Shown here in pieces: positions 1-6,759 of a stretch of DNA of 11,212 nt. The stretch covers positions 1 to 11,212 of the forward strand of contig JAJYXA010000315.1 of the NCBI GenBank assembly GCA_021791235.1, read 5' to 3'. Each line of letters starts with the position of its first letter. The stretch's first letter is position 1. Source of the DNA: Pseudomonadota bacterium (GTDB lineage: Bacteria > Pseudomonadota > Gammaproteobacteria > Burkholderiales > Thiobacillaceae). Position numbers and translations under genes: made by a program. The notes below the pieces were generated by a model. It saw only the letters and a program-made list of their open reading frames with translations. It did not search any database and was not told where the DNA came from.

Positions 1-100
1 CTACGACCACCGTCTGATCGACGGGCGTGACGCGGTGCAGTTCCTGGTTGCGGTGAAGACGGCGCTGGAAGCGCCGGAAGCCCTGCTGGAGGGAGCCTGA
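1..100 (+). CDS. odhB: Dihydrolipoamide acyltransferase (E2) C-terminus, partial
   Basis: This is the last 32 codons of a gene that begins left of the window, read from base 2 to the TGA at 98-100. The fragment starts with the motif [12 protein letters not shown], which matches the DHRxxDG catalytic signature of 2-oxoacid dehydrogenase E2 acyltransferases; its histidine is the general base in acyl transfer between lipoyl groups and CoA. The tail ([17 protein letters not shown]) resembles the 2-oxoglutarate dehydrogenase E2 (OdhB/SucB) more than the pyruvate dehydrogenase E2. In many proteobacteria the next gene is lpd (E3), but here an ABC ATPase follows after one base. The family call is strong. 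The substrate (2-oxoglutarate or another 2-oxoacid) is inferred from a short tail only. Confidence 0.8.
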   Translation, partial: YDHRLIDGRDAVQFLVAVKTALEAPEALLEGA

Positions 101-101
101 G

Positions 102-902
102 ATGGCCGATAGCCTGGTCGAGATCCGTGACCTGCATTTCGCCTACGGCGACCGCGCCGTACTCAGGGGCATCAACCTGTCCATTCCGCGCGGCAAGGTC
201 GTCGCCATCCTCGGCGTCAGTGGCTGCGGCAAGACCACCCTGCTGCGCCACGTCGGTGGCCAGTTGCGGCCGGCACGCGGACAGGTGAAATTCGGCGGCC
301 AGGTGGTGCACGAGCTGGACAACGACGCGCTCTACGCGATTCGGCGCAAGATGGGGATGATGTTCCAGGTCAGCGGCCTGTTCAGCGACCTGTCGGTGTT
401 CGACAACATCGCCTACCCGATGCGCGAACATACCGACCTGCCGGAAGACGTCATCCACGACCTGGTGCTGATGAAATTGCACGCCGTCGGCCTGCGTGGC
501 GCCCATGCGCTGCGGACCAGCGAACTGTCGGGCGGCATGGAGCGCCGGGTGGCGCTGGCGCGGGCGATCGCGCTCGATCCCATGCTGATCATGTACGACG
601 AACCCTTCGCCGGTCTCGATCCGATCTCGCTCAATACCATTGCCAACCTGATCCGGCGACTCAACGATGCGCTCGGCCTGACCTCGATCGTGGTGACCTA
701 CGACGTCTCGGAATCGCTGAAAGTGGCCGACTATGTCTATTTCATCCACGACGGCGTGGTCGTGGCTGAAGGGGAGGCGTCTGCAATGGGCGACTCGGCC
801 GACCCCTTCGTCCATCAATTCGTCCACGCGGAGCCTGATGGGCCGGTGGCCTTCCAGTACCCGAGCAGGCCGTTTGGGGAAGAACTGGACATCACGGGAT
901 AA
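102..902 (+). CDS. mlaF: MlaF-like phospholipid ABC transporter ATPase, orphan, with altered H-loop
   Basis: A 266-residue ABC ATPase of the MlaF family. MlaF is the cytoplasmic ATPase of the MlaFEDB complex, which moves phospholipids between the outer and inner membranes. Visible motifs are Walker A GVSGCGKTT (residues 38-46), Q-loop Q89, signature LSGGM (142-146), Walker B LIMYDEP with D166/E167, and D-loop GLD (171-173). The MlaF-like C-terminal tail has DPFVHQFVHAEPDGPVAFQYP-type sequence (about 234-254). The H-loop reads TYDVSES (199-205), so tyrosine Y200 stands where the family has the switch histidine of THDVSES. The start at 102 is supported by GGAGG at 88-92, inside the end of the E2 gene. 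No mlaE, mlaD, mlaC or mlaB follows; the next gene is a response regulator. It may be a diverged duplicate of a complete mla operon elsewhere, or may be losing function. The reading frame itself is intact. Confidence 0.88.
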   Translation: MADSLVEIRDLHFAYGDRAVLRGINLSIPRGKVVAILGVSGCGKTTLLRHVGGQLRPARGQVKFGGQVVHELDNDALYAIRRKMGMMFQVSGLFSDLSVFDNIAYPMREHTDLPEDVIHDLVLMKLHAVGLRGAHALRTSELSGGMERRVALARAIALDPMLIMYDEPFAGLDPISLNTIANLIRRLNDALGLTSIVVTYDVSESLKVADYVYFIHDGVVVAEGEASAMGDSADPFVHQFVHAEPDGPVAFQYPSRPFGEELDITG

Positions 903-1029
903 AACCCGCCTCGTAGCCGCTGCGGGGCCTCGCACGCTTCAGTTAGGCGAAAAATCGTCGTTATTCCCTGATACACACAGTTGGATGGGAAGCCCGGTGA
1001 GCAAAGCCGATTCTTCATACCGGAGGACT

Positions 1030-1043
1030 CAGGCATGAGCCTG
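1030..1043 (+). promoter_or_regulatory. Hairpin presenting the start codon in its loop
   Basis: CAGGC (1030-1034) and GCCTG (1039-1043) are perfect complements around the tetraloop ATGA. The loop contains the ATG (1035-1037) chosen for the REC-TPR gene. The Shine-Dalgarno GGAGG (1022-1026) lies just outside the stem. The pairing is seen directly. A translational role is inference, because a 5-bp stem is only moderately stable. Confidence 0.35.
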
Positions 1044-2699
1044 CCGTCAACCCGGGAAAGCGATACCTTCATCGACTACGGCGCCTTGCGTGCGCTGGTG
1101 GTGGACGATTCCCCGGGCATGCGCAATGCCCTGCGACTGACCCTTTCCAACTTCGGCATCACCAAAATTCAAATGGTGGCCAATGCCTCCGAAGCGATCT
1201 TCCAGATCAAGAACCGATCCTATGATTTCATCCTGAGCGATTTCAATCTGGGCGAAGGGCGCGATGGCCAGCAATTGCTGGAGGAATTGCGTCACAGCAA
1301 CCTGATCTCGCTGGAGACCGTCTTCATGATGGTCACGGCAGAGTCCTTTTACGAGAAGGTGGTCGCCACGGCCGAGCTGGCGCCGGACGACTACATGATC
1401 AAGCCCTTCAGCGCGGAGCTTCTGCGCAGCCGGCTCACCGGCATCCTGCTGCGCAAGCGGGCATTCCGGGATGTCTACTGGCATTTTCAGGCGCAGGATC
1501 TGGAAGCCTCGATCGCGGCCTGCGACGCGCTCATTTGCAATAAACCGAAATATGCGGTGGATGCCCTGCGCTTCAAGGGTGAGCTGCTGGTTGCGCTCGG
1601 TCGTTTCGAGGAGGCCGAGGCCTTGTACCAGCAGGTGGTCACGATGCGGGCCATCCCGTGGGCACGCCTGGGTCTTGCCCGGTCTTTGCACCTGCAAAAG
1701 AAAGTAGAGGCGGCCGAGGAGGAGCTGCGCGACGTGCTGGAGCATGCACCGGAAATGGTCGCTGCCTATGACCTGCTCTCGGAAGTCTGCCTCGAGAAGA
1801 AGGATGCGGAGGCTGCGCAGGCGGCCCTGGAAAAGGGCGTCGCCATCTCGGCCAAGACGGTACGCCGGCAGCAGAAGCTGGGCGAGGTTGCCTACGGAAA
1901 CGGCGATCTCGAGGCCGCACGTACGGCATTCGACAGCGTGCTGGAAAAGGGACGCCATTCCATTTTCATCACGCCAACCGATTTCGGCAATCTGTGCCGG
2001 GTGCAACTGGAGCAGGGCGATCTCCAGGCAGTTTCCGATACGCTGAAAAAGAACAAAAGCACGCTGCAGGCGAGTCCGGAAGGACAGCTTGTGATGGCGG
2101 TCACGCAGGGCATGGCGCATACCCGGACCGGCAATCTCCCGGAAGCCGCCAAGGCGCTTGACGAGGCAGCAAGCCTGCGCGCCGGCGGAACGCGCGGGGA
2201 TGCACAGCTCATGCTGGACCTGGCTGGCGTCTGCATGGCCAGTGGACGCCACGACGAAGCCGATGCCGTCGTCGCCGAGGTGGCGCGCAATGCGCATGAC
2301 AGCGAGGCGCTGCTGGCCAAGGCGAAGCGGCTCTACGACGAAGCCGGGCGGACGGATGTTGGTGCCAGCGTGCTGGCCTCGGCCACCGGCGACGTGCGTA
2401 CGCTCAACAATGAGGGGGTGGTACTGGCGCAGCGTGGCGACTATGGAACCGCCGTGGAAAAATTGCTGACGGCCTGCCGCGAAGCGCCCTACAACCCGCG
2501 CATCCTCATGAATGCCGTGTGGGTGATCCTCAAATACATCGACCAGGTCGGCATGGACGAGACCATGATCGAGACCGCCCGGACTCAGCTCGGAGAAGCG
2601 GAACGCCAAGCGCCCGGTCATCCCCGCATTGCCGGGCTGCGCCTGAACCTGAGGGACGTGGAGATCCGCTTCGGCATTCAAAGAAAGGCCGCCAGGTGA
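1035..2699 (+). CDS. Response regulator with C-terminal TPR array (REC-TPR)
   Basis: A 554-residue protein with an N-terminal receiver domain (about 18-140) followed by tetratricopeptide-like repeats. The receiver is complete: acidic pair D24/D25, phospho-acceptor D69 in ILSDFNL, T101 and K123 in MIKPF. From about 175 to 485 there are roughly seven helix-turn-helix TPR-like units, for example ALRFKGELLVALGRFEEAE (177-195), ARLGLARSLHLQKKVEAAE (210-228) and LNNEGVVLAQRGDYGTAVE (457-475). There is no DNA-binding or enzymatic output domain, so output is probably protein-protein contact through the TPRs. The ATG at 1035 is preferred because GGAGG (1022-1026) lies 8 bases upstream. An in-frame ATG at 981 would add 18 unconserved-looking residues and has no clear ribosome site. 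The stop overlaps the GTG of the next gene, a kinase-like protein and likely partner. The target is unknown. Confidence 0.87.
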   Translation: MSLPSTRESDTFIDYGALRALVVDDSPGMRNALRLTLSNFGITKIQMVANASEAIFQIKNRSYDFILSDFNLGEGRDGQQLLEELRHSNLISLETVFMMVTAESFYEKVVATAELAPDDYMIKPFSAELLRSRLTGILLRKRAFRDVYWHFQAQDLEASIAACDALICNKPKYAVDALRFKGELLVALGRFEEAEALYQQVVTMRAIPWARLGLARSLHLQKKVEAAEEELRDVLEHAPEMVAAYDLLSEVCLEKKDAEAAQAALEKGVAISAKTVRRQQKLGEVAYGNGDLEAARTAFDSVLEKGRHSIFITPTDFGNLCRVQLEQGDLQAVSDTLKKNKSTLQASPEGQLVMAVTQGMAHTRTGNLPEAAKALDEAASLRAGGTRGDAQLMLDLAGVCMASGRHDEADAVVAEVARNAHDSEALLAKAKRLYDEAGRTDVGASVLASATGDVRTLNNEGVVLAQRGDYGTAVEKLLTACREAPYNPRILMNAVWVILKYIDQVGMDETMIETARTQLGEAERQAPGHPRIAGLRLNLRDVEIRFGIQRKAAR

Positions 2700-3349
2700 A
2701 ATTCGACGGCACCGATCTTCATGCCGCGCTGATCCACGAACTGAAGAACAGTCTGGGTGTGCTGTCGATGACGCTCGAACGCATTCCGCTGCAGGGCGAA
2801 ACCGGGCACGATGTCGCAGTCGTCGCGGCAAGGCAGTTGTGCGAGGGGGTGGTCGACCGTCTGCATCAGGCGCTGCTGATCTACAAGGCGGAAAACCAGC
2901 AGATTCATCTGACCCTCGATGCCTATTCGCCGCATGATCTGGTGCACCAGATCGAGGCCAGGGCGAACGCACTGGCACGCGGCCGTTTTCGTATCGAGGT
3001 GGCTGTTGCAGAGGGCCTCCCCGCAGTCTGGTTCTTCGATCGCGATCTGATTGAAATGGCCCTGATCAACGCCATCCATAATGCACTTGCCTATGCGCGC
3101 TCGAGCATCCGGATCGAGGCAGACGTGGAGGCGGGGTGTCTGGTCCTGCGCGTGCGCGATGACTCGCCAGGCTATCCCGAGCACATTCTGGCGGGCCTGG
3201 CCGACGGCGGGTCGTACCCCGCCACGGGAACGGGTCTGGGCTTGCAGTTTTCCAGGCTGATCGCGCAGAGCCATGACAACCGGGGACGTTCAGGCGAGCT
3301 GCGGCTCTACAACGACACCGGTGCGGTTTTCTGTCTGCATCTGCCCTGA
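2696..3349 (+). CDS. Small sensorless histidine kinase-like protein
   Basis: A 217-residue cytoplasmic protein with no membrane segment or sensory domain. The N-terminus is a short dimerisation/phospho-acceptor helix with an H-box-like motif, ALIHELKNSLG (11-21), candidate phospho-histidine H14. It is followed by an HATPase_c-type domain (about 80-217): N-box MALINAIHNAL with N125/N129, a G1-like box DDSPGYP (155-161) and G2 box GTGLGL (178-183). The G1 box is atypical, with serine at the first glycine of the usual DxGxG. The start is the GTG at 2696, which shares bases with the TGA of the REC-TPR gene (GTGA overlap) and follows AGAAAGG at 2682-2688. Tight coupling implies the two proteins are made together and that this kinase signals to the upstream receiver. 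Upstream in-frame codons would run deep into the previous gene. Whether it is an active kinase or phosphatase cannot be read from sequence. Confidence 0.83.
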   Translation: MKFDGTDLHAALIHELKNSLGVLSMTLERIPLQGETGHDVAVVAARQLCEGVVDRLHQALLIYKAENQQIHLTLDAYSPHDLVHQIEARANALARGRFRIEVAVAEGLPAVWFFDRDLIEMALINAIHNALAYARSSIRIEADVEAGCLVLRVRDDSPGYPEHILAGLADGGSYPATGTGLGLQFSRLIAQSHDNRGRSGELRLYNDTGAVFCLHLP

Positions 3350-3354
3350 TAAAT

Positions 3355-3372
3355 GGCCCGCGCGTGCGGGTC
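3355..3372. terminator. Candidate bidirectional terminator between convergent operons
   Basis: A 7-bp stem (GGCCCGC at 3355-3361 with GCGGGTC at 3366-3372, one G-T wobble) closes on a GCGT tetraloop. It lies in the 26-bp gap between the kinase-like gene on + and the small cysteine protein on -. Neither side has a good T-run, so this is a hairpin in the right place and not a textbook Rho-independent terminator. Confidence 0.45.
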
Positions 3373-3375
3373 TGC

Positions 3376-3720
3376 CTATTCCACTAGCAGGGTGACCCTG
3401 GTTTCAGCGGTGGCGCGGTCGATGTCGAACTGCAGCACGCAGTATTCGGTCTGTTCGTCGATGGGCGTGGGATCGTCGGCGCAACTGCAGCCGGCAATCA
3501 CGCCGGTGTAGAAGATTCCTGCTTTGACGCGGATCAGGCCGGTTTCCTCGCTCACGCTGATGATCATCGCCTGGAAAGGCCGGTCCGTTACATGGCTGCT
3601 GGATGAGAGGCCCTGCTGCAGCGGGAGCTTGCAGGCATCCAGCTGTTCGATTTCGCGTTTGAGGACATCCCGGAACCCGGGGGTTTCCCAGGCATGCAGG
3701 GATTTGGGCAGCTGGCACAT
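3376..3720 (-). CDS. Small conserved-looking cysteine protein of unknown function
   Basis: A 114-residue soluble protein that I do not recognise as a characterised family, though it resembles short unnamed proteins of betaproteobacteria. The C-terminal half is rich in predicted beta strand. It contains VKAGIFYTGVIAGCSCADDP (66-83 or so) with cysteines C78 and C80, and a third at C94 (TEYCVLQF). Further cysteines are C2 and C30. The CSC pair plus nearby acidic residues could bind a metal or form a disulfide; this is speculation. The start at 3720 is chosen because GGAG sits 9 bases upstream on the - strand. In-frame starts at 3735 and 3801 have weaker ribosome sites and would add low-complexity sequence. 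It is the last gene of the - strand signalling operon, 86 bp after the GGDEF-EAL gene, so it may be co-transcribed. Nothing in it identifies a catalytic activity. Confidence 0.7.
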   Translation of the reverse strand: MCQLPKSLHAWETPGFRDVLKREIEQLDACKLPLQQGLSSSSHVTDRPFQAMIISVSEETGLIRVKAGIFYTGVIAGCSCADDPTPIDEQTEYCVLQFDIDRATAETRVTLLVE

Positions 3721-3806
3721 GGTGGTTGTCTCCATCGGGCGTGGGCGCGTCGTGATCACCTGGCCCGCGCCATGGCAGGACAGGAAACAGACATTGTCCA
3801 TCGTGA

Positions 3807-6290
3807 CTACAACCCCGGCAATTGCGACAGGGGATAGTCCATGATGAATTGCTCTATTTGGTCCACCGGCTTGGGATGGCTGAAACAGTATCCCTGAAGG
3901 ATGTCGCATTCGTGTGTCCGCAGAAACGCGACCTGCTCCATGGTTTCGACCCCTTCCGCAATCACCTCGAGCCCCAGTTTGTGGCCAAGCGAGATGCTGG
4001 CCTCCGCGATCGCCGCGACGCTTCCGTTATGCGGAGAATCCGGAATGAAGGCGCGGTCGATTTTCAGGACATCGAGCGGGAAACGCTTCAAATAGGCCAG
4101 GGAGGAGTAGCCCGTTCCGAAGTCGTCTATGGCGAGGCGTATGCCCAACACATCGAGGGCACCCAGGATTTCGCTCGTGATCTGCACGTCGCGCATGGCC
4201 GTACTTTCGGTGATCTCGAGTTCAAGATGATGCGGCGGAATGCCTTCGTCGCGGATGGCTTGCTGTACCCGATCCAGCAGGGTCTGGTCCCTGAATTGCC
4301 GGGCCGAGACATTGACCGATATCCGCAATGGTTGACCCGCTTCGTGGAATTTCCGGTATTGGGTGCAGGCGCTGCGCAGAACCCATTCCCCGACGGGGAC
4401 AATCAAACCGGTTTCTTCCAGCAAAGGAATGAAATCGTCGGGCGATACAAGTCCATGCTCGGGATGTTGCCAGCGTAACAGCGCCTCCATTCCGGCAATT
4501 CTCCTGTTGCGAAGATCCAGCTGGGGCTGATAGAAGAGCACAAATTCCTTGCGGTCGAGCGCGCGCCGGAGATCCGTTTCCAGTGCCAGTAATTCCTCCC
4601 CCCGTGCATTCATTTCCGGTGCATAAAATTGATGCTGGTTACGTCCGTTTGCCTTGGCCCGATACATCGCTGCGTCCGCATTCTTCAGAAGTGTTTCGGG
4701 ATCACTGCCGTCATGAGGGTAAACGGAAACTCCCATGCTGAAAGCCGCATACACATCCTGCCCTGCGATGAAGATCGCGGTCTCGAACGCCTCGCGCAAT
4801 TTATGAAGGATGGGCAATATGCTATCGGAATGGGCCAGGTCGCCGACCAGAATGGTAAATTCGTCGCCGCCGTATCGGGCCACCACATCGTTCGGGCGTA
4901 CGCATTCCCTGAGCCGTTGCGCCACATTGCGTAGCAACGCATCGCCGGCAGCATGGCCCAGGCTGTCATTGATGCGCTTGAAATTGTCGATATCGAGAAA
5001 AAGTACTGCGGCAAGGAAGCGGCCGCGCCGGGCACGTGCGAGTTCACTCGCAAGATGTTCTTCGAGCAACAACCGGTTGGGGAGCTCGGTCAAAGCGTCG
5101 TGGGTCGCCTGGCGTTTAAGCTCGCGCTCGAAATGTTTTCGCTCGCTGATATCGCGAGCAATGGTGGAGAAAAACTCGGATGCGCCGTTTGCGCCGCCAT
5201 GGGCGAGCACGACCTGGGAGACTGCGACCTCCTGTCCACCCGTTCCATTCACAACGCTTTCTCCATGCCATACGCCGTCGCGCCGTGCCTTGGGAAAAGC
5301 CTCCATAAGAATCCGCTGCGTGGCCCATTCGGGATGGCAGTCGGCAATATATCTGGCATCCAGATCCTCGTCATTCGACAGGCCCAGCATGGTCCGACCG
5401 GCCTGATTGAGATAGCGCAGACGGCCGTCGCCATCCATGATCGCGACGAAATCCGTCGTGGCCTCCAGAATTTCCAGCAGTTGGGTCCGCTTTTCTTCCG
5501 ATCGCACCCTGTCGGTGATGTCCCGTCCCGTTGATACGAAGCTTGAGATGTGCATGGCGCTGTCGAACAGGGGCGCGATGGTTTTCTCTTCGTAGAACAG
5601 GGCACCGTCCTTGCGACGGTTGACGAGCGTTTCCTGGAACACGCCGCCTGCAAGAATGGTGTCCCACAGGTTGCGGAAAAAAACCTCGTCATGGTGCCCC
5701 GACTTGATCAGCGTCGGCGAGGCGCCGATCGCTTCTTCTGCAGTGAAGCCTGTGAGCCGCTCGAAGGCCGGATTGACGTATTGAATTTTTCCTTGCGGAT
5801 CGGTGATGAAGACGCTGTCGGCCGCTTGCTCCACCACCATGGAGAGCCTGCGTACGGCTTGTTCGGCATTGCGTCGCTCCCGCCGTACCTTTGCATCGGA
5901 AAGTTCCCTGTATACCGCAGGCACCAGGCGTGTCAGATTTCCCTTCATGACATAGTCCTGCGCACCCGCCCGCATGCCCGTGACCGCAGTGTCTTCGCCG
6001 ATGGTGCCGGAAACAAAGATAAATGGAATGTCGGGGTCGTGACGTTTGATGACCTCGAGTGCACGTGCCCCGCTGAAATAAGGCATCGAGTAGTCTGAAA
6101 AGACGATGTCCCATGTCTGTTCGAGGGCTTTCAGCAACGCCTCTTCGGTGTCCAGCCGTTGCCATTCGAGACGAAAATTCGCGCGTTGAAGGTACTCCAC
6201 CAGCAGCAGCGCATCGTCCTCGGAGTCTTCCACTATCAGGGCACGAACGATGGCGTCATCGCTCGTTTCATTCATGTTCGTCTCCCGCAT
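3807..6290 (-). CDS. REC-PAS-PAS-GGDEF-EAL cyclic-di-GMP turnover protein
   Basis: An 827-residue cytoplasmic protein. Order: receiver (about 15-130; D22, phospho-acceptor D66 in VFSDYSMP, S94, K116), two PAS domains (about 148-264 and 269-385), GGDEF (about 390-558), EAL (about 575-820). The cyclase site GGDEF (474-478) is intact, and the product-inhibition I-site RPND (465-468) lies exactly five residues upstream. The EAL domain keeps its metal and catalytic residues: E602 in EALLRW, N660 in SVNVSARQF, E692 in LEITES, D722/D723 in IDDFGTGYSS, K743 in LKIDR, E779 and Q799. Both synthesis and breakdown of c-di-GMP are therefore chemically possible, with the receiver as the likely switch. The ATG at 6290 has GGAGGG closely upstream. 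A second ATG at 6275 also has a GGGAG-type site and is a credible alternative (822 residues). It follows the Rcp1-type regulator by 25 bp and is presumably in the same operon. Confidence 0.92.
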   Translation of the reverse strand: MRETNMNETSDDAIVRALIVEDSEDDALLLVEYLQRANFRLEWQRLDTEEALLKALEQTWDIVFSDYSMPYFSGARALEVIKRHDPDIPFIFVSGTIGEDTAVTGMRAGAQDYVMKGNLTRLVPAVYRELSDAKVRRERRNAEQAVRRLSMVVEQAADSVFITDPQGKIQYVNPAFERLTGFTAEEAIGASPTLIKSGHHDEVFFRNLWDTILAGGVFQETLVNRRKDGALFYEEKTIAPLFDSAMHISSFVSTGRDITDRVRSEEKRTQLLEILEATTDFVAIMDGDGRLRYLNQAGRTMLGLSNDEDLDARYIADCHPEWATQRILMEAFPKARRDGVWHGESVVNGTGGQEVAVSQVVLAHGGANGASEFFSTIARDISERKHFERELKRQATHDALTELPNRLLLEEHLASELARARRGRFLAAVLFLDIDNFKRINDSLGHAAGDALLRNVAQRLRECVRPNDVVARYGGDEFTILVGDLAHSDSILPILHKLREAFETAIFIAGQDVYAAFSMGVSVYPHDGSDPETLLKNADAAMYRAKANGRNQHQFYAPEMNARGEELLALETDLRRALDRKEFVLFYQPQLDLRNRRIAGMEALLRWQHPEHGLVSPDDFIPLLEETGLIVPVGEWVLRSACTQYRKFHEAGQPLRISVNVSARQFRDQTLLDRVQQAIRDEGIPPHHLELEITESTAMRDVQITSEILGALDVLGIRLAIDDFGTGYSSLAYLKRFPLDVLKIDRAFIPDSPHNGSVAAIAEASISLGHKLGLEVIAEGVETMEQVAFLRTHECDILQGYCFSHPKPVDQIEQFIMDYPLSQLPGL

Positions 6291-6315
6291 GTTCGCCCTC
6301 CATTCACCGCCCCGT

Positions 6316-6759
6316 TTAATTGACATGAGGCGGGACCTGGTTGAGCAGCAGCCAATAGAGTCCGAGCTGGCCGGCGGCCCGCACAAAGTCGTCGAAATCG
6401 ACGGGCTTGCGCACATAGCTGTTGGCACCCAGCGCATACCCTTTGATTCGGTCTTCCTCTTCGTTCGAGGACGTCAGGATCACCACCGGTTGCAAGCGCG
6501 TGGACTCGGCAGCACGGACACGGCGCAGCACTTCCAGGCCGTCGATTTTAGGAAGCTTGAGGTCCAGCAGCACCACCGAAGGATGATCGTTTGGGTCCCT
6601 TCCAGTATAGGTTCCGGTGCAGAACAGGTAATCGAGTGCCTCCACGCCGTCGCGCGCGATGACAAGCCGGTTACCGATCTTGTTGGTTTCCAGTGCATGG
6701 ACGGTCAGGGCCGCATCGTCCGGATTGTCTTCCACTAAAAGTATGCTTTTGTCGTTCAC
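6316..6759 (-). CDS. Rcp1-type single-domain response regulator
   Basis: A 147-residue stand-alone receiver of the type paired with phytochrome-like kinases. Key residues: acidic E10/D11 in [12 protein letters not shown], phospho-acceptor D66 in [10 protein letters not shown]96 in ILTSSN and K118 in VRKPV. The loop before the phospho-aspartate (about 47-60, [13 protein letters not shown]) is longer than in CheY and is typical of the Rcp1 group. There is no output domain, so it acts by protein contact or as a phosphate shuttle. The start is the GTG at 6759, which overlaps the TGA of the kinase gene (GTGA) and is preceded by GGAG 8 bases upstream. Longer in-frame extensions lie within the kinase coding sequence. 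The coupled position makes the upstream kinase its cognate partner. Relay to the receiver of the downstream GGDEF-EAL protein is an inference. Confidence 0.9.
   Translation of the reverse strand: MNDKSILLVEDNPDDAALTVHALETNKIGNRLVIARDGVEALDYLFCTGTYTGRDPNDHPSVVLLDLKLPKIDGLEVLRRVRAAESTRLQPVVILTSSNEEEDRIKGYALGANSYVRKPVDFDDFVRAAGQLGLYWLLLNQVPPHVN

Noticed and set aside
908..951. Terminator after the mlaF-like gene (CGCCT 908-912 / AGGCG 947-951)
   Set aside because: The loop is very long and the stem is followed by A residues and not T residues on the + strand.
990..1016. Resemblance to a cyclic-di-GMP (GEMM-I) or cobalamin riboswitch core (GGTGAGCAAAGCC-like words upstream of the REC-TPR gene)
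   Set aside because: Only one short word matches. The conserved second half of the GEMM fold and the B12-box sequence are both absent, and the required stems cannot be drawn.
1047..2978. 643-codon - strand open frame opposite the REC-TPR gene
   Set aside because: It is the antisense shadow of a GC-rich coding region. The + strand frame has complete receiver and TPR motifs, while this one is rich in H, R and Q with no recognisable domain.
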